Assembly: GCF_006547045.1 (NCBI RefSeq) | Contig: NZ_CP041242.1 | Location: 3,606,001 to 3,670,000 of the forward strand | Direction of reading: 5' to 3' | Source: Lysobacter alkalisoli | GTDB taxonomy: Bacteria; Pseudomonadota; Gammaproteobacteria; Xanthomonadales; Xanthomonadaceae | Length of the DNA stretch: 64,000 nt | Shown: positions 47,828 to 55,720 of the stretch, in pieces | Layout: each line of letters opens with the position of its first letter | Position numbering within the stretch: the stretch's first letter is position 1 | Program-made: the position numbers and the translations under genes | Notes under the pieces: model-generated | The model's database searches: none | Seen by the model: the letters and a program-made list of their open reading frames with translations, nothing else | Told to the model about the DNA's origin: nothing

Positions 47828-48457
47828 CTACTTGCGCAGCCACCTCAGCAGCGGCTGCCAGTCTTCCTGGTGCTCGCGGACCTTGGCCGAGTGGTAGTCG
47901 AACAGACTCTTGCCCCACCCGGTCAGGAACACATAGGCCTGGCTGTCGCGCAACTCCCCCACCAGCGGATAGGGCCACTGCTTGAGCAGTTCCACGGTCC
48001 GCCGCGAAGCGTTGGTCCACGGCCGCAGCCGGTTGCCGACCAGGCCGACCCGCAGCTCGCCCTTGCGCACCCGCGGATGCCTGGCCAGCGAATCGAGGAA
48101 CGGCACCGAAGCTTCGAGGTCGAGGTTGGAGGCCTGCACCGGCACCACCACGTGGTCGGCGAACTCCAGCAGGTGCTCGAGGTCGCCGGCCATCGCCCCG
48201 GCGGGGGCATCGATGACCAGCCGCTGGGTGTCCTCCGGCAACTGCTTGCGCCAGGCCTTGCGCCTGGTGCCGTCGAGCGGCAGCACCGCGCTCTCGCTCC
48301 CGGCCCGGCGTTCGGCCCAGCGCGTCGACGAACGCTGCGGGTCGACATCGAGCAGGACGGTGTTCAAGCCATCAAGAGCCGCCTGCGCGGCAAGGTGGGT
48401 GGCGATGGTGGTCTTTCCGACGCCTCCCTTGGAACTGGCTACCAGCACGGTCTTCAT
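47828..48457 (-). CDS. ParA-like (MinD/Soj) ATPase
   Basis: 209 residues. Deviant Walker A SSKGGVGKTTIATHLA with the signature lysine, VLLDVDPQRSSTRWAERR, RLVIDAPAGAM, and VVVPVQASNLDLEA. This is a short orphan ParA without a ParB or replication gene nearby, the type that places protein complexes (chemoreceptors, flagella) or is of unknown cargo. Ribosome site GAGGGAG. The neighbour upstream is an unrelated lipoprotein gene. Confidence 0.88.
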   Translation of the reverse strand: MKTVLVASSKGGVGKTTIATHLAAQAALDGLNTVLLDVDPQRSSTRWAERRAGSESAVLPLDGTRRKAWRKQLPEDTQRLVIDAPAGAMAGDLEHLLEFADHVVVPVQASNLDLEASVPFLDSLARHPRVRKGELRVGLVGNRLRPWTNASRRTVELLKQWPYPLVGELRDSQAYVFLTGWGKSLFDYHSAKVREHQEDWQPLLRWLRK

Positions 48458-48523
48458 GCGAGCTCCCTCCGGACGGAATCCGCAGCCTACACCGGCGGCC
48501 GCGGCGGGACCATCGCGAGGCGG

Positions 48524-49774
48524 TCAAGGCGGGGGTGGCGGCACCGGAGCGTTTTCGTCGCCGTGCGGATCGCGGCCGGTGATCACCAGGGCACGCTGAC
48601 GGGGATTGGATGGCAGCCAGCCGGGTGGCGATTGTGATTGACCGCGCTGTTCCAGTAGCCACTGGATCGCCGCCATTTCGCCCTGTTGCAACATCCGTTC
48701 GGTGTAGCCGACGGGTACGCCTTGCTGGAACTGGCGGGACAACGCTTCGTGTTGCCAATAATGCTGGCGCAGCGATTCCCGCCACACAGCTCCCCCGGCA
48801 GAGCCGGCACTGAGCCGGACCTGGGTCACCAGCCCGATCAAGCGCTCGATCAGCGTGTCGCCGCTGGCGACCCGCGAAGCTGCGCCTTGGCACAGACCGG
48901 TCCGTGCCGGTGGCAGCGGCGGCCTGCAGGCACGGGTGAGGCCCTGGAACGCGGGTAGGGCGAACGCTGCCCACGTTGCGTTCACCTCCACGAGTTTCAT
49001 CTCGTCCGCGGTCGCGGGCCTGCCCAGCCCCATCTGCTCGCCAGCCGCGGCAGCCACTTGCGGCGACGGCACCGGCGACGCCACCGCGGCCAACTGATCG
49101 GCCAGCATCCGGCTGAGATCGGTGACGTGAGCATCCTGGAACGACGCCTGCGCCATCCGTTCAAGCGCGGCATCGACCGCGGCATCGTCGCCTGCCGCCT
49201 GCGCCCGCTGGAGCTCGGAAAGCCAGACCGCCGCATTGTCGGGCTCCAGTGCCTGCAGGCGCGCGTCCCATGCCTGCCGGTCACAGCTTGGATCGACCGG
49301 ATCGCACTCGGCTGCCGCCAGCCAGTTCGCCAACGGGTCGTCGGGCATCATCTCCAGCGCCCTGGCGAAGGCCTCCGCTCGATCAGCTTTTCGCTTTTTC
49401 TCATGGAGCGCCAGCATCGTCGGGTCCGTGGGCTTGCGGGTGGATTCGAGCGGCAGCACGGCCAATGCAAGTTGCGCACGGCCGTCGCCGGCAGCGGCAT
49501 GCGCCCGCAGATGATCACGGACCGCGACGTGCCAGGCATGTCGCCAGTGCTCCAGTTCGTACAACGCCCGCGGGTCCTCGACTTCGGGGCTCGCGCGACC
49601 TCCAATGCCGGCATCGCTGGAGACGCGCTCGGCAGCATCTTGTTCCACGATGTCAGTTTCGACCGCCAGATCGAGTGCGCCACTGCGGCCAGCATTGGCG
49701 CCCACGTCGGCTTCTGGTGCCGATCCTTGCCCGCAACCCAGCAGCAGGGCCGCTCCCAAGGTCACCACCCCCAT
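48524..49774 (-). CDS. Hypothetical lipoprotein, 416 residues
   Basis: Signal segment TLGAALLLGCGQGSAPEAD with a usable lipobox (LLLGC, C14). The rest is soluble, alanine-rich and helical, with TPR-like helix pairs (RAEAFARALEMMPDDPLANWL, AWDARLQALEPDNAAVWL). Three cysteines and a C-terminal PVPPPPP tail are present. I do not recognise the family. A repeat-based protein-interaction role in the periplasm is a guess from the helix pattern only. Confidence 0.7.
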   Translation of the reverse strand: MGVVTLGAALLLGCGQGSAPEADVGANAGRSGALDLAVETDIVEQDAAERVSSDAGIGGRASPEVEDPRALYELEHWRHAWHVAVRDHLRAHAAAGDGRAQLALAVLPLESTRKPTDPTMLALHEKKRKADRAEAFARALEMMPDDPLANWLAAAECDPVDPSCDRQAWDARLQALEPDNAAVWLSELQRAQAAGDDAAVDAALERMAQASFQDAHVTDLSRMLADQLAAVASPVPSPQVAAAAGEQMGLGRPATADEMKLVEVNATWAAFALPAFQGLTRACRPPLPPARTGLCQGAASRVASGDTLIERLIGLVTQVRLSAGSAGGAVWRESLRQHYWQHEALSRQFQQGVPVGYTERMLQQGEMAAIQWLLEQRGQSQSPPGWLPSNPRQRALVITGRDPHGDENAPVPPPPP

Positions 49775-49851
49775 CGTGCTGCGTTCCCCAAGGTGCGTCT
49801 CCTTTCCAAACCCCAGGCCGTGAGCGTAACAAGCGCCCGACTATCGACCCC

Positions 49852-50784
49852 TCAGCGCCCCAACAGCATCGCCCACAGCGGCAGGGTCGCCATCGACAGC
49901 AGTACGCCGTAGCCGACCATTGCCGCGGCCAGCCGCGGAGCGAGGCCCTGGGCGATGGCGAGTGCGGCGGCGGTGACCATCGACGGCATCGCCGACTCCA
50001 GCACCGCTGCCTGCGCCATCGCCCCGCGCAATCCCAGCAGGGGCACCAGCAACCAGGCCAGTGCCGGCATCAGCGCCAGTTTGAGCAGCAGGCCGACGGC
50101 GAGCGGCTTGAGTTCGTCGCGCGGCAATGCCAGCCGTACCGACAGGCCGATGGTCAGCATCGCCAGCGGCAGCAATGCGTCTGACAGCCGCTGCAGGCCG
50201 GCTTCGATCCAGTGCGGCGGCTCGGCCGGCATCGCCGTGAAACCGACGATCAGCGCCCAGAACGGTGGAAATCGGAGGATCCGCACGGCGACCTCGCGGG
50301 CACCCGGCGCACGGTTCCCATGCGGCATGCTGCCGCTGTAGCGCGCCAGCACCCACAGGCCGAAGGTCGACAGGATCATGAACGCGCCGAACTGGTCGTA
50401 GACCACTGCGTAGGGCAATGCATGCTCGCCGATCAGGGCGCTCACCAGCGGATAGCCGAGGTAGCTGGTATTGCCGAGGGCGACGGTCAGCAGCAGTACC
50501 GCATGCTCGTCGCGACGAAAGCCGAACCAGCGCGCGCACAGCCCGACCAGCAGCACGGTCGCGGCCAGCAGCAGCCAGGGCACCGCGACCACCCCGATCA
50601 GCGCCGGCTCCAGCGTCAGCCGCGGCGCATAGCGCAACACCGCCGCCGGCAGGCAGACGTAGAGCACCACCAGGTTGAGCACCTGCGGCGCGTCGCCGGG
50701 CAACACGCGCAGGCGCTGGAACAGGTAGCCCAGCGCCAGCATCGCCAGCACCAGGGCGAAGGCGTCGAAAGCCATCGATTGCAT
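49852..50784 (-). CDS. AEC family transporter
   Basis: 310 residues, about ten membrane helices in a 5+5 pattern. LGYLFQRLRVLPGDAPQVLN, VLYVCLPAAVL and LGNTSYLGYPLVSALIGE are typical of the auxin-efflux-carrier family, as is the end segment LGLRGAMAQAAVLESAMPSM. Exports or imports a small organic acid; substrate unknown. ATG 50775 (MAFDAF) is an equal start choice. Divergent from the AAA gene. Confidence 0.88.
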   Translation of the reverse strand: MQSMAFDAFALVLAMLALGYLFQRLRVLPGDAPQVLNLVVLYVCLPAAVLRYAPRLTLEPALIGVVAVPWLLLAATVLLVGLCARWFGFRRDEHAVLLLTVALGNTSYLGYPLVSALIGEHALPYAVVYDQFGAFMILSTFGLWVLARYSGSMPHGNRAPGAREVAVRILRFPPFWALIVGFTAMPAEPPHWIEAGLQRLSDALLPLAMLTIGLSVRLALPRDELKPLAVGLLLKLALMPALAWLLVPLLGLRGAMAQAAVLESAMPSMVTAAALAIAQGLAPRLAAAMVGYGVLLSMATLPLWAMLLGR

Positions 50785-50892
50785 CGCGGACGGGGGGAGT
50801 CACCATCCTCGCCGCACCGCGCGATGCGCTCAAGTAGACGAAGGTCCGTCCGCGCTCGCTATCATGCGGGACCGACAGCCAAGCCCTGCCCG

Positions 50893-52374
50893 ATGAGCGA
50901 ACTGCAAGACCTGGTCGCGCTGATCCGCGCCAACACTCCCCTGATCGTGATCGAGACCCGCGACGAGAGCCGCGTCACCGAGCTGTTCCGGCAGGCACTG
51001 ATGCAGGTCTGGCGGGCGATGTTCCGCTGGTCGATCACCGAGGGCCTGCGCCGGATCGACATCGATCGCGAGGACCCGGCCGAGTCGCCGCCGGACGTGT
51101 CGAGCACACTGATGACGATCCGCGACGCCGGCCAACGCGGCGTCTACCTGCTGTTCGACGTGCACCCGTTCCTCGGCGCGGCGATGACCCAGCGCCAGCT
51201 GCGCGAGGTCATCGACCGGCGTGATTGCCAGCCGCATGTGCTGGTGATGGTCGGGCACAAGGTCGAGCTGCCGGCCGAGCTGGAATCCCGCGCGGTGCGC
51301 TACCGCCCGCGCCTGCCCGATGCCAACGCGCTGCTCAAGCTGGTCCGCCAGCAGGCCGAGGACTACGCGAAGGAACACGGCGGCAAGCGGGTCGAGGTCG
51401 ACGGCGAGGCGGTGCAGCAGATCGTGCGCAACCTCAACGGACTGGACCTGGTCGACGCCCGCCGGATCGCCCGCCACCTGATCTTCCGCGATGGCGCACT
51501 CGATGCCGACGACCTGCCGGAGCTGGCCCGGCTCAAGTTCGAGCTGCTCAACCAGAGCGGCCACCTGCACTACGAATACGACAGCGCGCGCATGGACGAG
51601 GTCGCCGGTGCGCGCCGGCTCAAGCGCTGGGTCGAGCACCGCCGCGAGGTGTTCGTCAGCGGCAATGCACCGCCCGGGCTCGACATTCCCAAGGGCATGC
51701 TGCTGCTCGGCGTGCAGGGCTGCGGCAAGTCGATGATCGCCAAGGCGGTCGCGGCCGGCTTCGGGGTGCCGCTGGTGCGGCTGGACATGGGCACGCTCTA
51801 CAACAAGTACCACGGCGAGACCGAGCGCAACCTGCGCGAAGCGCTGGCCGCGGCCGAGCAATTGGCTCCGTGCGTGCTGTGGGTCGACGAGATCGAGAAG
51901 GCGCTGTCGGGCGACGACAACGACGGCGGCGTGTCACGCCGGGTGCTTGGCCACCTGTTGACCTGGATGGCCGAACGCCGGTCGCGGGTGTTCATGGTCG
52001 CGACCGCCAACCAGGTCAGCGCGCTGCCGCCGGAACTGCTGCGCAAGGGCCGTTTCGACGAGGTGTTCTTCGTCGACCTGCCCGATGCCGCCACCCGCGA
52101 GCAGTTGTTCGACCTGCACCTGCGCAAGCGCACGCTGGATCCGTCGGAATTCGACCTGCGTGGCCTGGCCACCGCCAGCGAAGGCTTTTCCGGCGCCGAA
52201 GTCGAGCAGGCCATCGTGTCGGCGATGTACGCCGCCCATGCCACCGGCGCGGCATTGAGCGACTTCGCCCTGCGCGCCGAACTCAAGCAATCGCGACCGC
52301 TTTCGGTGCTGATGGCCGAACAGGTCGAAGCGCTGCGCGCATGGGCGACAGGGCGTACGGTGCCGACCGACTGA
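50893..52374 (+). CDS. Ycf46-like AAA ATPase
   Basis: 493 residues, cytoplasmic. The N-terminal domain (LVALIRANTPLIVIETRDE, YLLFDVHPFL) matches the Ycf46 group. The AAA domain at about 255-480 has Walker A LLLGVQGCGKSMIAKAVA, Walker B CVLWVDEIEKAL, a GVSRRVLGHLLTWM segment and arginine finger region LLRKGRFDEVFFVDLPD. Chloroplast and cyanobacterial Ycf46 has been linked to CO2-related photosynthesis; the bacterial role is not known. Single-gene unit convergent with the next gene. Confidence 0.9.
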   Translation: MSELQDLVALIRANTPLIVIETRDESRVTELFRQALMQVWRAMFRWSITEGLRRIDIDREDPAESPPDVSSTLMTIRDAGQRGVYLLFDVHPFLGAAMTQRQLREVIDRRDCQPHVLVMVGHKVELPAELESRAVRYRPRLPDANALLKLVRQQAEDYAKEHGGKRVEVDGEAVQQIVRNLNGLDLVDARRIARHLIFRDGALDADDLPELARLKFELLNQSGHLHYEYDSARMDEVAGARRLKRWVEHRREVFVSGNAPPGLDIPKGMLLLGVQGCGKSMIAKAVAAGFGVPLVRLDMGTLYNKYHGETERNLREALAAAEQLAPCVLWVDEIEKALSGDDNDGGVSRRVLGHLLTWMAERRSRVFMVATANQVSALPPELLRKGRFDEVFFVDLPDAATREQLFDLHLRKRTLDPSEFDLRGLATASEGFSGAEVEQAIVSAMYAAHATGAALSDFALRAELKQSRPLSVLMAEQVEALRAWATGRTVPTD

Positions 52375-52375
52375 G

Positions 52376-52393
52376 GGGCCGCGCAGGCGGCCC
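52376..52393. terminator. Hairpin between the convergent AAA and TPR genes
   Basis: GGGCCGC-GCAG-GCGGCCC, two bases after the AAA stop codon. No T run. Confidence 0.45.
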
Positions 52394-52407
52394 GGGGCGG
52401 TCTGGGC

Positions 52408-53037
52408 TTACGGCCAGGCCGGCGGATTCTCGGCCCAGGCGGCCTGCACTTCGGCCAGGATCGCACGCTCGGATTCGCTCCAGTCCGGCAGCAGCTCCGC
52501 ATGGCGGGCGGTGGTGCGCCACTGGTCCGGTTCGCTGCGCACCGCGGCGGCGTACCACTGCACCGCCTCGTCCCTGCGGTCGACCGACCACAAGGCCAGT
52601 GCCAGTGTCTGCGGCACCCAGCTCGCCGTGATACTGCGCAAATTCACCAGCCCGGCCCACTGCGCCAGCGCACCCTCGGAGTCGCCAGACCGGTACAGGT
52701 CCCAGCCATAGTTCCACATCACCGGGCGCCGGAGCGCGTTGTTTCCGTCCAGCCCTTCCAGGGCCCGGTCGTACAGGCTGCGGCCGACTTCGACCCGGCC
52801 GGAACCGAAGGCGAGGTGGGCCAGCTGGGCGGCCTCGGCATGGGCGCGCCGGTTGCGCTCGATGGTCGCCAGCAATTTCTGCATCACCGCCTCGCCGGTG
52901 CCATTGACCACGACCACCGGTCGCGTCGTGCGGGAGTCATCGGCGAAGTAGAACTCGGCCGGGCGCGGCAGGTTCTGGGCCGCGGCCATACCGGTGGCGG
53001 CAAGCAGGACCGCCAGCAGCAAGATTCGTGCACTCAT
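52408..53037 (-). CDS. Exported TPR-like hypothetical protein
   Basis: 209 residues. Signal peptide MSARILLLAVLLAATGMAAA. The mature part has helix-turn-helix repeats of TPR type (VEVGRSLYDRALEGLDG, WNYGWDLYRSGDSEGALAQW, TLALALWSVDRRDEAVQWYA). Likely a periplasmic protein-binding scaffold. No specific family recognised. Downstream of the hexosaminidase but separated by a strong hairpin. Confidence 0.75.
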   Translation of the reverse strand: MSARILLLAVLLAATGMAAAQNLPRPAEFYFADDSRTTRPVVVVNGTGEAVMQKLLATIERNRRAHAEAAQLAHLAFGSGRVEVGRSLYDRALEGLDGNNALRRPVMWNYGWDLYRSGDSEGALAQWAGLVNLRSITASWVPQTLALALWSVDRRDEAVQWYAAAVRSEPDQWRTTARHAELLPDWSESERAILAEVQAAWAENPPAWP

Positions 53038-53118
53038 GTGCGTTTCCCCCTGTTGCCTCCAGGCGTGGTGCGTCTGTCAGCACGTTGCATTCATCAGCGC
53101 GCTTTACTCGGCGCGGCA

Positions 53119-53147
53119 GCGTCGCAGCACTTGACGTGCTGCGACGC
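53119..53147 (-). terminator. Strong hairpin after the hexosaminidase gene
   Basis: Perfect 12-bp stem GCGTCGCAGCAC / GTGCTGCGACGC with loop TTGAC, between the hexosaminidase stop (53210) and the next gene on the same strand. No T run on either side. Confidence 0.6.
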
Positions 53148-53209
53148 AACGAATGCTACCCGATGCACGCCGAAAATGTGACCCTCACCTCGCTGTTCCC
53201 GGCGGATGT

Positions 53210-55585
53210 TCAGGGCCGGCCGGGCACCAACCCGACCCGGTCGACCACCCACATCGCCGGCCGGGTATCGCCGGTGACGCGGATGCACAGGTCCTGCCGG
53301 CCTGCCGCCGGCGGCGGCGGCAGCACGGCCTCCAGCTCGACGAAACCGTCGGCGCCGGGTTCGGCCGGCATCGGCAGCTGCGCCAGCAGTTCGCCTTCGC
53401 AGCCTCCGCCGTGGACCATCAGTTCGCCATGCGCGGTGACGGCCGGCTCGAAGTGGCGGCTGGGCTCGTCGTGGGCGAGCTGGAAGTAATACGGGATCCG
53501 CCCCAGCCGCACCTTCACCGCGCCGATGCCGTCGAGGTCGGCCGCGTTCCACTGCCAGCACGGATAGAAGATGGTGGCGTTGAAGATCGCGCGCTCGCCG
53601 TCGGCGGGGCCGTCGTCCTCCAGCCGCAGCAGCAGACGGCCGGCATCGGGACAGATCGCCAGCTGTTCGTCGGTGCGGACCAGCAACGAAGCCGGATCGA
53701 GCACGAACGTCTGCGGCTCCGCCAGCGGTTCGCCGTCGAAAAACGCCGCCGCACGAAGCTCGGCCGGCAATGCGACCTCGAACGGCCCGGCATGGGCCGG
53801 CGACGTGGCGACCGGCATGCTGCCATCGGTGGTATGGCGGATCTCGTACCCGAGCGGGTTGGACAGGGCGACCGTGGCGATGCCGGCGGCGCGGTCGTCG
53901 TCGACCTCGATGGCGACCTGGAACGGCGTCTGCGCATGGCCGATGCCGAGCATGCGGTAACGCTGCAGCTGCATCGGCAGGCGCCGGCGGAAGTCGTCCC
54001 AGTTCTTGTCCGCTGCCGGGGTCCAGCCGCTCTCGGCGACTGCGGCCAGGCGCGGGAACAGGTTGTGTTCCAGGCGCTCGTCGAAGCGGGTGTGCTCGGT
54101 CCACATGTTGGCCTGCAGGCCGAGGATGTGTTTCTGCTGGCCCGCGTCCAGCTCCGCCGGCACCGGCTCGAACGCATAGACATCCTGCACGGTGATCGTC
54201 GCCGGCCTGCCCGGCGGCTCGTCGGGCAGGGTGGTCTGCAGATAGTCGAGGTAGAGGTCGGACGAAGGCGACATCACCACGTCGTGGCCCTTGCGCGCGG
54301 CCTCGATGCCGCCCTCGATGCCGCGCCAGGACATCACCGTCGCGGCCGGCGGCAACTCGGCCTCGAGGATCTCGTCCCAGCCGATCAGACGCTTGCCGTT
54401 GCCGGCGAGGAACTTCTCCAGCCGCTCGACCAGCAGCCCCTGCATCGCCATCTCGTCCTGCGCACCCAGCTCGCGCATGCGCGCCTGCACCCGCGCGGAG
54501 GACTCCCACTGGTCCTTGACCGCTTCGTCGCCGCCGATGTGCACATACTCGCCGGGGAACAGTTCGACCACTTCGGCCAGCACGTTCTCGAGGAATACGA
54601 AGGTCTCTTCCTCGACATTGAACAGCCAGCTGTGCACGCCCCACTCGTTCGACACCGGCGGTCGCTCGCCGGTCACGCCGAGTTCGGGATAGGACGCGAT
54701 CGCCGCCTGTGCGTGGCCGGGCACGTCGATCTCCGGCACCACGGTGATATGGCGCTCGGCGGCATAGGCGACGATGTCGCGGATCTGCTCCTGGGTGTAA
54801 TGGCCGCAGTACGGGCGCGGCTTGCCGCTGGCCGGGTCGATGCCGGCGTCGCCCGCCGGAATCCGACAGCCGCCGATCTCGGTGAGCTTCGGATAGCGCT
54901 TGATCTCGATCCGCCAGCCCTGGTCGTCGGTCAGGTGCCAATGGAAGGTGTTGAGCTTGTGCAGCGCCATCGCGTCGAGCAGCTTCTTGATCTGCTCCAC
55001 GCTCTGGAAGTGGCGCGCGGAATCGAGCATGAAACCACGCCAGCCGAAGCGCGGCGCGTCCTCGATACGCATCGACGGGATGCGAATGTCGCCCTCGGCC
55101 TGCGTCGTCGCCAGCTGCCACAGGGTCACCGCGCCGTAGAACAGCCCGGCCGGTTCGGCGGCAACCACGCGCACGCCGGTCGGCGCGACATCGAGCCGGT
55201 AGGCTTCCGGCGAGCCACCATCGAAAGCCGGATCGAGAGCGAAGTGCACCGCGCCCTCGTCCGCCCCGCCGACGGCGGTGCCCAGCTCGAGTCCCCGCGT
55301 CGCCCGCAGGTAATCGGCGAAACGCACCGCCACCGCCTCGGCCGCCGCGTCCGCGGACAGCAATGGCGTATCCACGGACAGCACGAACGCGCCGTCGCCC
55401 TGCTCCAGCCTGGCCGGTTTCGGGATCAATGCGCCATCCGCAACATCAGGCACGGCCGCCGCCTCAGTCGCAGTCGGAGTCCGGTCGGCACACGCCGTCA
55501 ACGCCACGAGCATCACGGCCCCTGCCAGCCACAGGCGGCATCCGGTCGACTTCGATTGCATCATCACTTCGGTTCGATCCTTCAT
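53210..55585 (-). CDS. Beta-N-acetylhexosaminidase (GH20) lipoprotein
   Basis: About 791 residues from ATG 55585 (GGGA site upstream); ATG 55564 is an alternative. Lipoprotein signal, lipobox ALTAC. GH20b domain at about 50-170, then the GH20 barrel: FHWHLTDDQGWRIEIK, VPGHAQAAI, HIGGDEAVKDQW with the catalytic Asp-Glu pair, MSWRGIEGG. A C-terminal beta-sandwich like bacterial chitobiases follows (about 600-791). Splits GlcNAc from chito-oligosaccharides or glycans. It lies downstream of the GlcNAc-type receptor, with a terminator-like hairpin in between, so expression may be partly uncoupled. Confidence 0.92.
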   Translation of the reverse strand: MKDRTEVMMQSKSTGCRLWLAGAVMLVALTACADRTPTATEAAAVPDVADGALIPKPARLEQGDGAFVLSVDTPLLSADAAAEAVAVRFADYLRATRGLELGTAVGGADEGAVHFALDPAFDGGSPEAYRLDVAPTGVRVVAAEPAGLFYGAVTLWQLATTQAEGDIRIPSMRIEDAPRFGWRGFMLDSARHFQSVEQIKKLLDAMALHKLNTFHWHLTDDQGWRIEIKRYPKLTEIGGCRIPAGDAGIDPASGKPRPYCGHYTQEQIRDIVAYAAERHITVVPEIDVPGHAQAAIASYPELGVTGERPPVSNEWGVHSWLFNVEEETFVFLENVLAEVVELFPGEYVHIGGDEAVKDQWESSARVQARMRELGAQDEMAMQGLLVERLEKFLAGNGKRLIGWDEILEAELPPAATVMSWRGIEGGIEAARKGHDVVMSPSSDLYLDYLQTTLPDEPPGRPATITVQDVYAFEPVPAELDAGQQKHILGLQANMWTEHTRFDERLEHNLFPRLAAVAESGWTPAADKNWDDFRRRLPMQLQRYRMLGIGHAQTPFQVAIEVDDDRAAGIATVALSNPLGYEIRHTTDGSMPVATSPAHAGPFEVALPAELRAAAFFDGEPLAEPQTFVLDPASLLVRTDEQLAICPDAGRLLLRLEDDGPADGERAIFNATIFYPCWQWNAADLDGIGAVKVRLGRIPYYFQLAHDEPSRHFEPAVTAHGELMVHGGGCEGELLAQLPMPAEPGADGFVELEAVLPPPPAAGRQDLCIRVTGDTRPAMWVVDRVGLVPGRP

Positions 55586-55644
55586 GGTGCGTCCCGACAT
55601 CTTCGGACGAGTCCGGCGCCGATGCACCCGACCGCGTCGCCACA

Positions 55645-55677
55645 AGAAAAGGCGGGCCCACGGCATCCGGGCCCGCC
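55645..55677 (-). terminator. Rho-independent-like terminator between receptor and hexosaminidase
   Basis: On the minus strand GGCGGGCCC, a 9-base loop, GGGCCCGCC, then TTTTCTT. About 45 bases after the TonB receptor stop codon. Confidence 0.75.
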
Positions 55678-55720
55678 AGGGGTCAAACGATACCTGCGGT
55701 ACGCAGCTGACTGCGTGCCA

